Source of the DNA: Gliomastix tumulicola
Lineage: Eukaryota > Ascomycota > Sordariomycetes > Hypocreales > Bionectriaceae
Direction of reading: 5' to 3'
DNA: 64,000 bases
Assembly (NCBI GenBank): GCA_001599755.1
Contig: BCHX01000001.1
Span: 2,604,001-2,668,000 of the forward strand
Shown: one piece after another, positions 22,461-34,203 of the stretch
How positions within the stretch are numbered: the stretch's first letter is position 1
Layout of the letters: every line of letters starts with the position of its first letter
The notes under the pieces: generated by a model
Database searches by the model: none
Told to the model about the DNA's origin: nothing
The model's input: the letters and a program-made list of their open reading frames with translations, nothing else
Program-made: the position numbers and the translations under genes

Positions 22461-22843
22461 GATGTGCAGAGAGATGGACGTGTGGGATTTAGTCTGGTCG
22501 TAACAGTGGGAGGGAAGAGGAGAGCTCGTAGCTTTTGGGCCGGGGAAATTTTTATTTTTCATGCCCCTCCAAGACTCAACTTTCAAGGTGAGCGGTGAGA
22601 CTTTCTTCACCGAATCCCGATATGGCAAAGCCCCACATGCACTATTCACTTCCACGACTAACAGCAGAGAGACAGATGAACGATACTGCTACCTTAGTAG
22701 TTAGTAGTGACGGAAAGAACCAATATACATTTGAAAAGTCCTAGCTGACGGCTTGCTACCTTATTTTGCTACCTAAGCCTTGATTGTACCTCCTCTGATT
22801 CCCATGATCGTAAAGCAGTAGTAGTACACATCCCCGTACCCGA
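22461..22843. other. Intergenic, RPC40 promoter and NUP159 3' end
   Basis: 383 bp upstream of RPC40 and downstream of NUP159. Several GCTACCTTA-like words occur (22688-22790), similar to words clustered near 52 kb. No gene seen. Confidence 0.4.
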
Positions 22844-25800
22844 TTACTCGGTGTCCTCCAGAGACCAGACTTGCACCGGTCCCTTGCTCTCTACGCTCCC
22901 CTTAAGCTTGTCCAAGACGGCCTGTCGCCTCTCCCGTCGACCCTTCAGCTCCCTCTTCTCCTGCTCAGTGAACGTCGTCACCCGCTTCCGGGGAGGAGTT
23001 TGCCTGGACGGGCTTCCCATAGACCCTATACTCGCCGCAAAGCTGTGTCGTAGAGTGCGAGATGGCGTCGATTCGGGAGAAAACATGATGCTCCTTCTCG
23101 CCTGCGGTGTCACTGCCGGAGACCCTTCCCGGCTCGTCGAGCCCAAGCTTAGCTTCCGGATCTGGTTCTCGAGGACATCCACGTCTCCGCTGCGCCGCTC
23201 GACCAGAGACGTCATCTTGGTAATCGTCCTCATCACCGCTTCGACCGTTGGCACTGCTGTCTTTCCCGAACCCTTCGATGCCGACGCAATCTTGGCCTTG
23301 AGTAGCGTGAGTGCCTCCTCGGTTTCTCCGAGAAGAGTCGAGAATCTGGCAAACTCTTTGCGCAATTCATTCTGCTGCGCAGCTTGCTCAGCACTCAGCG
23401 CCATTGACTGCATTGCCTGGATCTGGGTCGGGTCTGTCTTGACCATAAGCATCTTAGCAAGGTCTTCGCGCTTAGCTCTCAGTCGATGCAGGTCTTTGGC
23501 CAGGTCTTTGCAGACCCGTAGCTTGTCGTCAAGTTCCTGGACTCGCCCGTCTTCCAAATCATCACGAACTTCCGTGTCCAAGACACGTCCCAAAGCATCG
23601 ATGTCGCACAGAACCCAGCTTTCTTCGTCATCCACATCGTGCTTGTTCTTGGGGGCTGAGATCTTTGACTGCGAATGGCCCATAATGAATGCCTTGACCG
23701 ATCGAGCATTTAGTCCAAGAGTGTCAATCATAGAGTTGACATCGCGATAGACGGCTTCGACCTGAGACGGGACACTTTCCTGCCCAGGCGGTGCGCTGTT
23801 CGTGTGAGCAACAAACTCGTCAAGAGTAAGGCTTGGAGTGACTTCGGAAGCCAGAAGGGCTTGAATCTGGTCGTCTTCTGTGTCAACCAGCGGCTGTGTC
23901 TCTTCCGCCTGCTTCTTGGCATTCTGGTTCTCGAGATGCTTTATATAGGCCTCTCTATCGGGTGCCACTCCCCGGGATTCCCCGTGCGCCGGACGGCCGA
24001 TGGAGTTTCTCGAGCTGAGAAGCTGGGATGCCATGCCCGGTGCGCTGACAGATCGTGTTTCCACCCTAGACAACCGACTTGGGACTGCTCCACGGATGGG
24101 ACTAGGCGACCGAGGGCTCTTGTCCGTTGCCGAGGGAGGGAACAGAGGCGGCTTGCTGCTGAACAGTCGCCCACCGTCCTGGCCCTTCGGCACCTGGATT
24201 GGCGCTTGGGATGCGGTTGGTTTCGGGCCGATGAAGCCAAATGAGCTTCCCATGGTGAGCCCTGAAGCCGAGCTCTTATCATTAGTGTCCGGGCTCAGAT
24301 CCTCGGCGACGTCGATGCCACTGCCCTCGGTGCCGTCCTCGTCAGAAAGATCATCGCCCTCGTCAGATTCGGTCTCTTCTTCGTTCAGAGAAGACTCTGA
24401 GAATTTCAGTGTACCGGTCTGGGTCGGCCTCGGGATAGACTCGGGCGTATGAGAAATCTGAGGAGTGTCTGATAGTCTCGGTTCAGCATCTTTGTTCGCT
24501 TTCGGCGTGGCTAGAGGATCAACAGCCGAAGCAGGTGGTGCCTGCTGTGCCAAAGCCGGAGCGGTAGGAGGCTTGATTGGCGCCGCCGCCGCAGTTGAGG
24601 CAGCAGAGGACGAGGACGAATCACCGAGGGGATAAGCCAGCCGACTAGTCGTATCAGGTGGCAACGGCGCCTCTGGTTCATCAGGTCGACCTTTGGGAGT
24701 CTCGGGTTCCGTTGCTAGTTTACTGGACTCCTTTGGCTGGCTGAAAAGGCTTGTGCCTGATCCTGATGGTGCTCCAAAAAGACCACCACCGGAGTTGAGG
24801 GACGGCGTGGGCTTGCCGAATAGGGATGTTCCAGGAGTTTGAGTTGAATTCAACGATGAGCCCATGAACTTGCTTGTGGGCGTCGACTGGGGTGTTGTTG
24901 ATTCGGTCTTGTCTTGAGGTGGAAACAGGGACTTGGGTTTGTCCTGTGCTTGAAGGAATGGATTGGGTTTGTCACCCGTCGAGAATAGTGGTTTCGGGGT
25001 GTTGTCGGTCTGGAACGGTGACTTGGCCTTGTCGTCCGTCTGGAACAGCGACTTTGGCTTGTCTTCAGTCTGGAAGAGTGGCTTCGGTTTATCCTCAGTC
25101 TGAAATAATGACTTGGGCTTGTCCTGGGTGTCAAAAAGCGACTTCGCCTTCGGTTGCGATTCAGGCTGGGGCTCCGGTTGTGGTGTCGACTCGGACGGCT
25201 TTGGCTGCTCTGCAGAGGTATCTGCATCCATTTCGACTTCTTGAGAAGCCTGCTGAGGCGCAGTATCCTTGGTGCTATCCAAAGCGGAGCCGAAGTTGCT
25301 ACCGAAGAGAGACGTGCTAGCTGAGCCTGTAGGCTTCGGTCCATCATTCGAAGGTGTTGCGTTGTCCTGGAACAAGCTTCCTAGCTTGAAAGGCTGAGAG
25401 CCAAATGCTCCGGCCGACGGTTTCTCGCCCTCGGCTTTGGGTGGGAAGGCCGTATCTTCCTTTTTAGTAAAGCCAAATGCATTCTGCGAGGCCTGGCCTC
25501 CGCTGCCAAAGACACTGCCGCTAGCGTTGTTATTGGCAACAGATGCGAAGCCTCCTTGTTGACTGAAGCCAGCAAATCCTCCCGAAGAACCAGGCTCGGT
25601 CGGCTTGGCCGAGCTCTGTGGTGCACTTCCCCATGGGCTTGAAGTGGATGATTTGTTCGCAAAATTAGCGAAGCCAGACTGGCCAAACGCCGGCGCAGCA
25701 GAGCCACCAGACCCTGCTCCAGCAGACCCGCCACCAGAACCCCATGGTGAGGAACTTGTACCCAACTGAGAAGACTGCCCAAATCCTGGCGTGCTAGGCT

Positions 25801-27526
25801 TTCCGAATGCGGGTGCCGAGGGTGAGGAGGTGCTTCCGAACGAACTTGACCCGAAGGCAGCGCCATTGTTAAGAGGGCTAGTACTAGGTGCGCCCCATGG
25901 CGATGACTTGAGGCCGAGCCGAGTTGATGAACCAAAAGACGGCGCAGAAGGAGTTGTTGAGCCAAAGGGCGCGCTGGTTGCCGCTGAACCAAACGAACCC
26001 CTTGCAGGCGCTCCAAATGGAGTACTCGTGGCTGCCGGAGTGCTTGCGGTGGGCTGAGACGCAGCAGAGGCATCTGCGACCACCAGGCCAGGATACGGCT
26101 TGCCCTGCTTGATCGAGTCTTCGTATATCAACCACCACGAGCACAAGATACCTTCGTGAGTAAGAACCCACATGCCCGGCGCCGGGTCAGGAGACTCCTC
26201 GAGTTCTTCATCCATAGGTATCGGCTTGTAAACCTTGTCCTTGCTGGACAGATCGAGGGCCAGTCCAATGGCTGTAGAGTCATCCATTGACTCGGTCATC
26301 GGTAGAGTGGGTCGCCTGTTATCGTCTATCTCGGTGGTAGCAAAGACGTTTGTAGGTCCAGAGTCCGATCCTGATGAGAGTGACTTGGTCGATCTGCTAA
26401 GGAGACCAATGTCCGGCATTGCAGTGGATGACACGATGAGAAGATCCTTGAGATCGGGCGGCCAGTCCCTCAAGCGGAGGAGCGAGTGCTGTGGTGGCTT
26501 ATCGGCTCCGAACGGGGCAATGGGATCCGGGATCTTCTGAAAGGTGAAGGTGCCTTGCTGCCGCGTGATGATGTTGTATGTCGAGGTGGGATCGTCCCCA
26601 GATGCAGTGTAGATGGCGAGCCACATGTCATTCTCAAGCCATGCGAGCAACGAGACTATGCACAGTATCAGCATTAGTGAGGCGAACAGAAGGGAGGAGG
26701 ACTCCGCTTACCATGATGATTCTCAAGGCCGGGGGGCTTGGGAATGTCGGCCTTCCCAGCTCCCTCGGGCGTCAGTTGATGGATAGACCCATCGGCCAAG
26801 CCAGCGCAGAGTTGCTTTCCCTTGGTGCTCCATGTGACGCAGCTAACCTGAGCCTTGAGAGGATCACTGATCCGACGTTCCTTCAAGTCTGCCATGTGGA
26901 GGTTCCCATTGTTCGTCACGATAGCGCAGAGCTCCCCCTTCTCGGCGGTGGGATTGGGCACGAACGCCCTAAGAGATTCTCCATTCGTCGGTAGCTCAAA
27001 AGCCGTGCTGGTAGAGCCTGAGAGAAGGCTCTGCACATCGTAGACCGCGAGGCCACCCCCAGACTCCGCAGACAAAACCAGGTAGTTCTCGTCCGCCGTG
27101 AATGCCAAGTGGGAGATGCGCATCGGCATTGGCAGTCTGAGCTGAGGGTTGAAATCCCGAACATCGCTGTCGCCCGTCTTCTCGGCCTCAAAAGCTTTTC
27201 GAACGGATTCGGTGGATGATATGGTGATCTGGTCGGGGCCTGCCGCCGCGACAAGGCCCTTTCGAGACGCGATGCTGAGGAGCTTCGAGGTGGACGCCGG
27301 GAGAGGCTCCCAGGCTGTGGTCAGGCGGACCTTCGCATCGTTGGCAATCGCAAGAAACCCGAGACGCTACAGACTGTGTCAGCTTCAAAGGGATATGCCA
27401 GGGTTGGATTTTGTCGCTCAGGAGCTTGCCTACCTCTGTTGTGATTGTCCCAAGCTCAGGACCTGAACTCGCCGCGCCCCCGGCTCCCGGGTTGGCCCCC
27501 CCTACATTGCCAAAACCGAAGGACAT
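22844..27526 (-). CDS. NUP159: FG nucleoporin Nup159/Nup214-like
   Basis: Exons 27434-27526, 26712-27366 and 22844-26655 (introns 67 and 56 nt) encode 1,519 residues. The N-terminal about 430 residues form the seven-bladed propeller (LGFLAIANDAKVRLT, HLAFTADENYLVLSA, PGMWVLTHEGILCSW) that recruits the DEAD-box helicase Dbp5 to remodel exported mRNPs. The middle is rich in FG, SFG and FGxxS repeats for transport receptors. Residues about 752-831 hold eight decapeptide copies of a KPKSLFQTED type, followed by SLFG motifs and an acidic stretch (SDEGDDLSDEDG). The C terminus is a coiled coil (KDLAKDLHRLRAKREDLAKM) for docking with Nup82 and Nsp1 on the cytoplasmic face of the pore. Splice sites were set by continuity of propeller phrases. 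The overall length is within the family range. Confidence 0.93.
24911..25150 (-). repeat. Eight 30-nt tandem repeats within NUP159
   Basis: Eight successive 10-residue units without gaps: KAKSLFDTQD, KPKSLFQTED, KPKPLFQTED, KPKSLFQTDD, KAKSPFQTDN, TPKPLFSTGD, KPNPFLQAQD and KPKSLFPPQD. The central copies are closest to each other, and divergence rises towards the ends, as expected for an array that grew by internal duplication. Confidence 0.95.
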
Positions 27527-28063
27527 TGTGCGAATTCAGATGCTCGAGAATCTATTCGCTGAGCATGTCGCATCGGTTTTGGGCGAGAGATGATACTGTC
27601 GCGATGAGAAGATGTGCAGGTGAAGTTGGCGTCTACAAAAAAAGATGCAGTGACTAGGAAACAATCAAAGGCAGGCAGGCGCGAGTGGGTGGAGCCTTCC
27701 CTACCTGAGAGCTCCCGATCTTTGACTGGAGCAGTGGAGACGGTGCTCCGAGTGGGTCAGTTTGACCAATCACAAGCCGAGCTCAGGCGAGGTCTCAACT
27801 GTAACTCAACCCACCAGACCGCTGGCCGTGGACAGTGGGAGGCAGCTTCCGCCTCGTCATCAAGCTGTGCCTACTACTGCAGCCTATCCTCAAGTTTCCC
27901 CTCGAGCCACACCTCAGCTTCGCGACCATTGGCAGACCACCACCATCCGGCTGCCTTACTGAACGATTCTCAACGCACACAGGCATCACGTCGCATTATC
28001 GACGCTCACACATACGAGACTAAATAGCTGCACGCCATCTCGCTCCATCCCGACGTGCCCACC
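27527..28063. promoter_or_regulatory. Divergent promoter region, NUP159/PUP1
   Basis: 537 bp between ATGs. A CCAAT box lies at 27766-27770 and an ATTGG near 27927, either of which could bind the CBC/Hap complex. I did not find a clear PACE element (GGTGGCAAA), the yeast Rpn4 site of proteasome genes. Confidence 0.45.
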
Positions 28064-28979
28064 ATGCCTGGTTTCGACTTCTCAAATTACAACCGCAACG
28101 CGGCGTTGCACGCCCAGGGCGTCCCCCTGCCCAAGGCGACGAGCACCGGCACGACCATCGTGGGATGCATTTTTGACGGAGGTGTTGTCGTACGTTTGGC
28201 CCCTCCCTCCGCCGCTTCTTCCTCCCCCTTCACCCCTCTCTCTCTCTCTCCCTCTCTCTCAAAAGCTTCCCGCTGACTCTCGCAAACAGATTGCCGCAGA
28301 CACGCGAGCCACGTCCGGCCCCATCGTCGCCGACAAGAACTGCGAGAAGCTGCACTACATCGCGCCCCAGATCTGGTGCGCGGGCGCCGGCACCGCCGCC
28401 GACACCGAGTTCACCACGGCCATCATCTCCAGCCAGCTCGAGCTGCACGCCATGTCGACGGGCCGCAAGCCCCGCGTCGTCACCTGCATGACCATGCTCA
28501 AGCAGCACCTGTTCCAGTACCAGGGCTACATCGGCGCCTACCTCGTCGTCGCCGGCGTCGACCCCACCGGCACGCACCTCTTCACCGTCCACGCCCACGG
28601 CAGCACCGACAAGCTGCCCTACGTCACCATGGGCAGCGGCAGCCTGGCCGCCATGAGCGTCTTCGAGTCGCAGTGGAAGGCCCAGCTGAGCCAGGAGGAG
28701 GCCGTCAAGCTCGCCAGCGACGCCATCCAGGCCGGTATCTGGAACGATCTGGGCTCCGGCTCCAACGTCGACGTGGCCATCATCACCAACGACAAGACGA
28801 CGCTCAAGAGGAATTACATCACGCCCAACGAGAAGAGCGCCAAGCTCCAGAGCTACAAGTACCCCAGGGGCACGACCGCCGTCCTCAACGAGAAGATTAT
28901 CAAGAAGAGCGACCTGGGCCGGTATGTGAGCGTGGAGGAGGTGCCTCTAGAGGGAGAGAAGATGGACGTCGACTCTTAG
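28064..28979 (+). CDS. PUP1: 20S proteasome beta-2 subunit (Pup1), trypsin-like
   Basis: Exons 28064-28189 and 28290-28979 (100-nt phase-0 intron) encode 271 residues. The propeptide ends at Gly29, and the mature enzyme starts at Thr30 in STGTTIVG, the N-terminal nucleophile. The spliced GGVVIAADTRAT restores the catalytic Asp (IAAD) and the beta-sheet; GSGSLAAMSVFE is the conserved Ser/Gly loop. The C-terminal arm that wraps the neighbouring beta-3 subunit is present. Beta-2 gives trypsin-like cleavage inside the 20S core in nucleus and cytosol. The intron contains a CT-dinucleotide run ahead of its acceptor. Codon bias is very strong, indicating high expression. Length is normal. Confidence 0.97.
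28235..28260 (+). repeat. CT dinucleotide tract in PUP1 intron
   Basis: A near-perfect CT run with one CCC interruption, 30 nt upstream of the 3' splice site. It may act as an extended polypyrimidine tract. Confidence 0.9.
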
Positions 28980-29714
28980 AGAATGGACTCAGAATGAATT
29001 TATGGCGTTTGTCTTTCTGTAACAACACATTCGGTACATTAGAAATCCGAGCGTCCATGACTAATGGCAGAACGCGGCATCGAAAGAACGTGACTATGAA
29101 CACTCATTCTTCATCCTTCTCCTCCCAGTACCATACCAGCAGGAATACACGACGCGTGATGTGATTTATACTCACTATATAGTGCACGAAAGCCGCTTGA
29201 GGCGCAGCCTACTTGCCCGTGATTCAGGAACCAAAAGTCGAGCACGATCCTTAAGTCCAATCCAGTGTAAATTGAGCAGTGCTTCTCCATGTGCAATATG
29301 GCAACTAGTATAAACACGAAGACGAGTGTGAATCATCCGTACTTTTATATAGACAAGGCCCTTGGCCGTAGGATAGAAATCCTCACACAACCAAAACAAA
29401 AGAAACCCAATATCATGTCAACCCATGGGGTCTATGCCTAGTACGCCTTGGTTCGCCACACGCTTAGAAAAGCAAGAGTCGTCAGTATAGATAAATAGTA
29501 GAAGGCTTCCCAAAAGTCCAAGGCTATTGGTCATGATGGGGAGCGAGATTGCCCACACACCCCTGGCTGCAACAATGTCCTGATATACAAGTCCCTCAGG
29601 GCGATTGTGCATTGCTAGGGCCAGGGAATGTGGGCTCCCCTTGAGCAGTGAAGGGGATAAGCAGTCTCGGGATTGCGGGTGCTCAAGAACAGTCAAGGCT
29701 GCACTTTGACTTGC
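28980..29714. other. Convergent 3' intergenic region, PUP1/Nif1-like gene
   Basis: 735 bp between stop codons. A 12-nt palindrome CACTATATAGTG occurs at about 29173-29184. I see no coding frame with GC-biased third positions and no RNA gene. Confidence 0.4.
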
Positions 29715-32121
29715 TTATGCACCCGATCTCAAGCCGAACATCGCTCTTGTCCGGGACTTGCTCCGAGCCTTCTTCTTGTCCTTCTTAGGCGACTTCTGGG
29801 TATCAGTTTCATCATCCAAGTACTTGGCTTTGTGGATCCTATAAAATCGAGTCAGCACTCCTTTGTTCTGGACGTCAGAGGGATCCGCCACAAGATGTAC
29901 ATACCAGCTGTTTCCAACCATACTCATTCCTTTCGCTTCAGCCATGCGGTAGAAACGAGCGCTCTTCTTGAGGTTCTTCTTGCAGCCGATACCTTGAGCG
30001 TAGCAGAAGCCCGCCTCAGCAAGCGCATCAACATCTCCCCAGTCTAGGAGCTGTCAGTATTGCCCCTACAGACGCATCATGGTGCTTTGTCAAAGAGGGG
30101 GATCACTTACTGCCAGCGATTTCGAAGCATCGCACTGCCAGCGACTTGTCCTGGTCAATACCCCAACCATTCATGTGGCTGACACCCAGCTCGTAGATGC
30201 TGAGAGCGAACTGAGCTTTCCTTGTCCTCCTCTCAACGTAGTCGACGTGCCGGCCTTCCTTAACCTGGTCCTCGTCGTCCGCAATTTCAATGCTGGCATA
30301 CTCAGCAGCTTTCCTCAGCCACTCCACGCCCTCTTTCTGGTTTGCCCGCATGCCCCAGCCGTGGCGGCATGCAAGGGCGTAGAGTAGCATAGCTGTTGGG
30401 TTGTTCTGGCGAGCCGCATATCGAAGATGATATGTTGACTCCTTCAAAGAACCATTCTCGTGGCAGTCAATGCCCTTGGCCAAATGCTCCTCTGCTGACA
30501 TTTCCGACGCTGTGGGTGCCGAAGAGTGGGACGTTGGGGGTGGTCGAATAGTGCTTGCCGAGTCGCTGGTGTTTGTTGAAGCGGGAGTTCGCCCACGAGG
30601 GCCGTCGTGTGCCAGGGACGTAAGAGTACGCCCTCGGGACGACTCTTCAGCGAATGGACTACTCTCAGCAGGCACGTGCCTACCACTGCTGACAGAAGGT
30701 CGTCCCGGCGGAAGTCTCGTACTGTCCATGCTGAGCTTGGACGCATCCAGCGATGGCCTCGTGGGACTACCCTTTGCACTCATCCCATCATCGAACGTCG
30801 GCCGTGCCGAAGCTGTGGACGGCCGTGATGGAGGTGACGGTGGTGCACCAGCAGGTATTCTATGCACATTGCTTGGTGGAACCATCGGCAAGTCGTATGT
30901 AAATGAGGCTTGGGGCTGCATCTCAGACGGCTCTGATCGCTGAATGGTCTTCCCTCGCGGCAGCGAGAATTTGGAGTAGATGTACGACGGCGCTCCAGGC
31001 TTGTCCTCGGCGGTCATCTCAGCGAACGCATCACTATGCATACTGACAGGAGTATGCGCTGATTCATCAGCCAGAACAAATGACGGCTGGCTATCCGATG
31101 ACGCCTGTCTCGAAGGAGTCTCGAGCCTTGATGGAGGATCAAAGCTCGGCGTCCCCGCTCGACTCAGGGGTCTCGAGAAGTTGAAAGATGGGCGAGGTAG
31201 TGCAGAGGAGTCAGAGCCAACAGAAGATGATCGGTGTGAATGACGGCCAACTACCGGTGACGGAGCCACTTGCGGTAGAGCAGCACTGCCAGAGGACAGT
31301 TTGCGCGCGGGCAGTGAGTGAAATGAAGCCCCGACGCTGCTAAGTGAATCCTCGTCAGGAGGAATCAAAGGAGATGACATAATACTGGACGATCGCTTGG
31401 GGAATATAGATCGTGGCGGAGGTGCTAATCCCAGATCATCAAGTGATCTCTGTTTTTCTTGTCCTGGAGAGCCTGGCAAGGACGCGATCTGAAGCGGTGA
31501 CGGTCTGGACAGTGAGTTCTCTCTGCGAGAGAAAGCGCGTTCGGCGGGTTTGTCGAACTGGCTTTGGGTGTCGCTCTGCAAGGGAGACGGCGAGCGTTCC
31601 CTCCGTGCACCGAAGTAGGTCGCGTCCTCCTCAATCTGGTTCAGCCCGCGTCCTCGTGACATGTCGGGCATGGGCTGAGATGGCGCAGTCATCTGTTCAG
31701 GTGTGGGCGGTATGCGACTCATGCGCGGGTGCATAGATCGTGGTCGTTCCTCAGGCGTCCCAAACGGCTCTTCATATGCCGTCCTCAAGCCGAGTCCCGA
31801 GGGTTGGTCCTCCCCGAAATCATCTGCGTCGTCGTCTTCGCATGACATGGAGCGGAAATAATCCGACCTGCCCTGGACGATGAGAGGGCTCTCGACCGTC
31901 AACGGCGGCAAGCGGCTCATTCTGTGGCCTTCCTTCTCGCTCTCTTGCAACTGCTTCGCCAAGAGGCGGCTCTGCATGGCGAAAGCATCGAGCGGCGATA
32001 GCTCGGGGGGAGCCTCCCCTGCAATATGCATCCGCGGGGATCGGAGTGGTCTGGAGGAAGACGATGCATTAGACCCATGGGAGTCGGACCTGAGGTCCAA
32101 TAGACCAGGTCGAGTCGGCAT
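29715..32121 (-). CDS. Sel1-repeat protein of the Dsf2/Nif1 family (cell-cycle regulator)
   Basis: Exons 30111-32121, 29905-30043 and 29715-29838 (introns 67 and 66 nt) give 757 residues. The first about 540 residues are disordered and Ser/Pro-rich. The C-terminal 540-725 region holds Sel1/TPR-like repeats (AMLLYALACRHGWGM, AQFALSIYELGVSHMNGWG, DALAEAGFCYAQGIGCK), then a lysine-rich tail (KSPKKDKKKARSKSR). Disordered N terminus plus Sel1 repeats and basic tail is the plan of S. cerevisiae Dsf2 and S. pombe Nif1; Nif1 inhibits the mitosis-promoting kinase Nim1. The ATG at 32121 (MPTRPGLLDLRSD) is the first in frame; upstream codons are open to 32256 but only from TTG, so a further 5' exon is possible. 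The splice junction N-W-G-D restores the Sel1 repeat. Confidence 0.85.
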
Positions 32122-34203
32122 GGCTTTGTCTTCGCAAATGTGTAATGAATAAAGCTGCAACTCTTCCACAGCCAGCGCCTTCCGAGTCAGGTCGCGCGAC
32201 CAAGGGGACCAGGTGGTGTGATCCCACGAACGTTCGGAAATAGATGGCTTCCTCAAGCCAACTCCACGTTATAGTCAGCCGATAGCAACGTGCCAGAGAA
32301 TGCTGTATATATTAGTGTATTAAAGATCGAGCCAGTCCCGTCGACCGAGAGGAAGATGGGGGACTGGATCGTGTGTCCCGCGAGCCAGTGAAGTCGGTCG
32401 GCGGCCGTGCGTCACGAGGCCAGAAAGACGATGCGCAAGTACGCTTCGCACGAGCCTTTCACAGACGACGTGATGCAGTCGAAGAGAACGTGCGTCAAGA
32501 GGGGGCGCGATCGTCAAAAAATCCGAGCTCGTCGTGGTATATAGTACTGTTGGCGTATTCGTGACCGGGATCGAGAGTCGAGGGAACGTGGGGACGCGGC
32601 AGTTGGCAGACAACGGTCTTGGACGGGGTCGCACAGAAAGCCGCCGGAGGAAAATCAGAAATAATAGACAAGTCGAATGCTAGTTATGTTCCGATACTGA
32701 CTGTGACAACACGCAGGCTTGCAACGTGACGGCTGGCGGAGGTGGAATAAGTGATGATGTGTCGCGGATCAAGAGGTGGCCTAGTGCTGCTAGTAAAGGT
32801 AGTCAAGGCCGACCAAACTGGACTGCCTCTTTCCCTGGACCGATGAGTGAATGGGGATAGCGAGAGCAGCGTCGACGACGGATACGGAAATACTGGTAAG
32901 AAAGCAGTTTGAGGCAAACGAGCGACTGGGGGCGAGACGAGAGAGTTGGGAAGTCGAACGGGTTGTCCGTATGGATGAGGATCGTGAGAAGGAGGCAACG
33001 GTCGAATTGGCTACTGGCACTTCCCCCCGTAAAGTTCAGGGACCTGCTGTGGTGGTGGTGGGTGGGCGGGTGGGTGACCTGGGCCTGGTCCTGGGTCGTC
33101 GAGGTACGGGCTCCGAGGCACATGACATGTTACGGGTACCAGCACGAGCCGCCAATTTCAGCGCCCCGTCGAGGTTGCATGATCCTGTTTGGTCCTAGCC
33201 CAAGGTACACGCCGTTATTTCACCGGCTGCACCGTACCAGGGGGTGCCGGCCCACAGCGCTCCTTGGCCCCTAAAACCCCCCTAGACGGCAGACGCCACA
33301 ACTCCTCGTCAGGGGTCCCGTGTGCCTGCTGTGCGTCTCCCAGCGAGTCCAGCGTCATGACACAATCGACGCATCGAATCCTGCCCCTGTTGTTTCCGAC
33401 TCACGAACGTCCTCTGCCGGCTCCTCGTACTGCGCGCCGCCAAGTCTCTAGCCAAGCTCGACGCTCTGCAAATCGCTCAACGCATGGCAAGATTCTCGAT
33501 TCCAATAGCTGCGCTAACACTGCGCATCGGTCTATACATAGCTGCGCAGCAGCTAGAATACGAGCTCCGTGCTGGCAGTCTGGGCTTTCCACGGCTGGGC
33601 CCTCGAATTTCCAAACGTTCGCCCCCATTTCCCTTTCGCATGTCGCGACCCACATCCCATCAAAGATGCATCAGGGCCTGCTAAATGCTATTGGATCATC
33701 AACAGCCGTTCTCTGGGGTGCATCGTTCTAGCTCCAGGGCTTTAAATGGCTCCCCTAATTAGGTCAGCTTCGCCGTCGTCCACTCAGAACGGGTTTGCCG
33801 ATATTACTCAGGTACGAAATCGTGGCTTTTGCACGAGTGACGCCTCGGGCGTTGACTATTGACGGTACAGCTAGCCACACAATCTCAACATGCCGTATGT
33901 CCCATCCATTCATTCTATATATCGGTGTGATAACAAACGTAGGTCGTAAGCAACAGTAAGTACAGTGTATGCCTCTAGTTAGCATCTATTCCCTCCTTTT
34001 CGCAGAGTGCTCGCCCCGCCTACGAGATTCCCAACAACTACCAAATACACGCAATCTTGCCTCTCAAATGTTGAACTAGTAGTAGCAATGCAGATGACCC
34101 AAACGCCAACGCCAACAAATGTCCTCAATGTCAATCAAGTCCCATCACCCATTGGAACCCCGAAACGACCTATTCACGCCTTTCTACTCCAGACCCTTCC
34201 TGC
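32122..34203. other. Long intergenic region, Nif1-like promoter side to ERV46 3' end
   Basis: 2,082 bp. Upstream of the Nif1-like gene the + strand is open in several frames around 32851-33274, but the translations are Arg/Val/Gly-rich with no motif. I see no tRNA, repeat array or transposon remnant. Likely a long 5' leader and promoter, possibly with a missed 5' exon. Confidence 0.4.

Noticed and set aside
29173..29184. CACTATATAGTG palindrome in the PUP1/Nif1 convergent region
   Set aside because: Only 12 nt and AT-rich in the middle; no supporting context.
32851..33274. Overlapping + strand frames upstream of the Nif1-like gene
   Set aside because: Two frames are open over the same DNA, both Arg/Gly/Val-rich without motifs; chance frames in promoter DNA.
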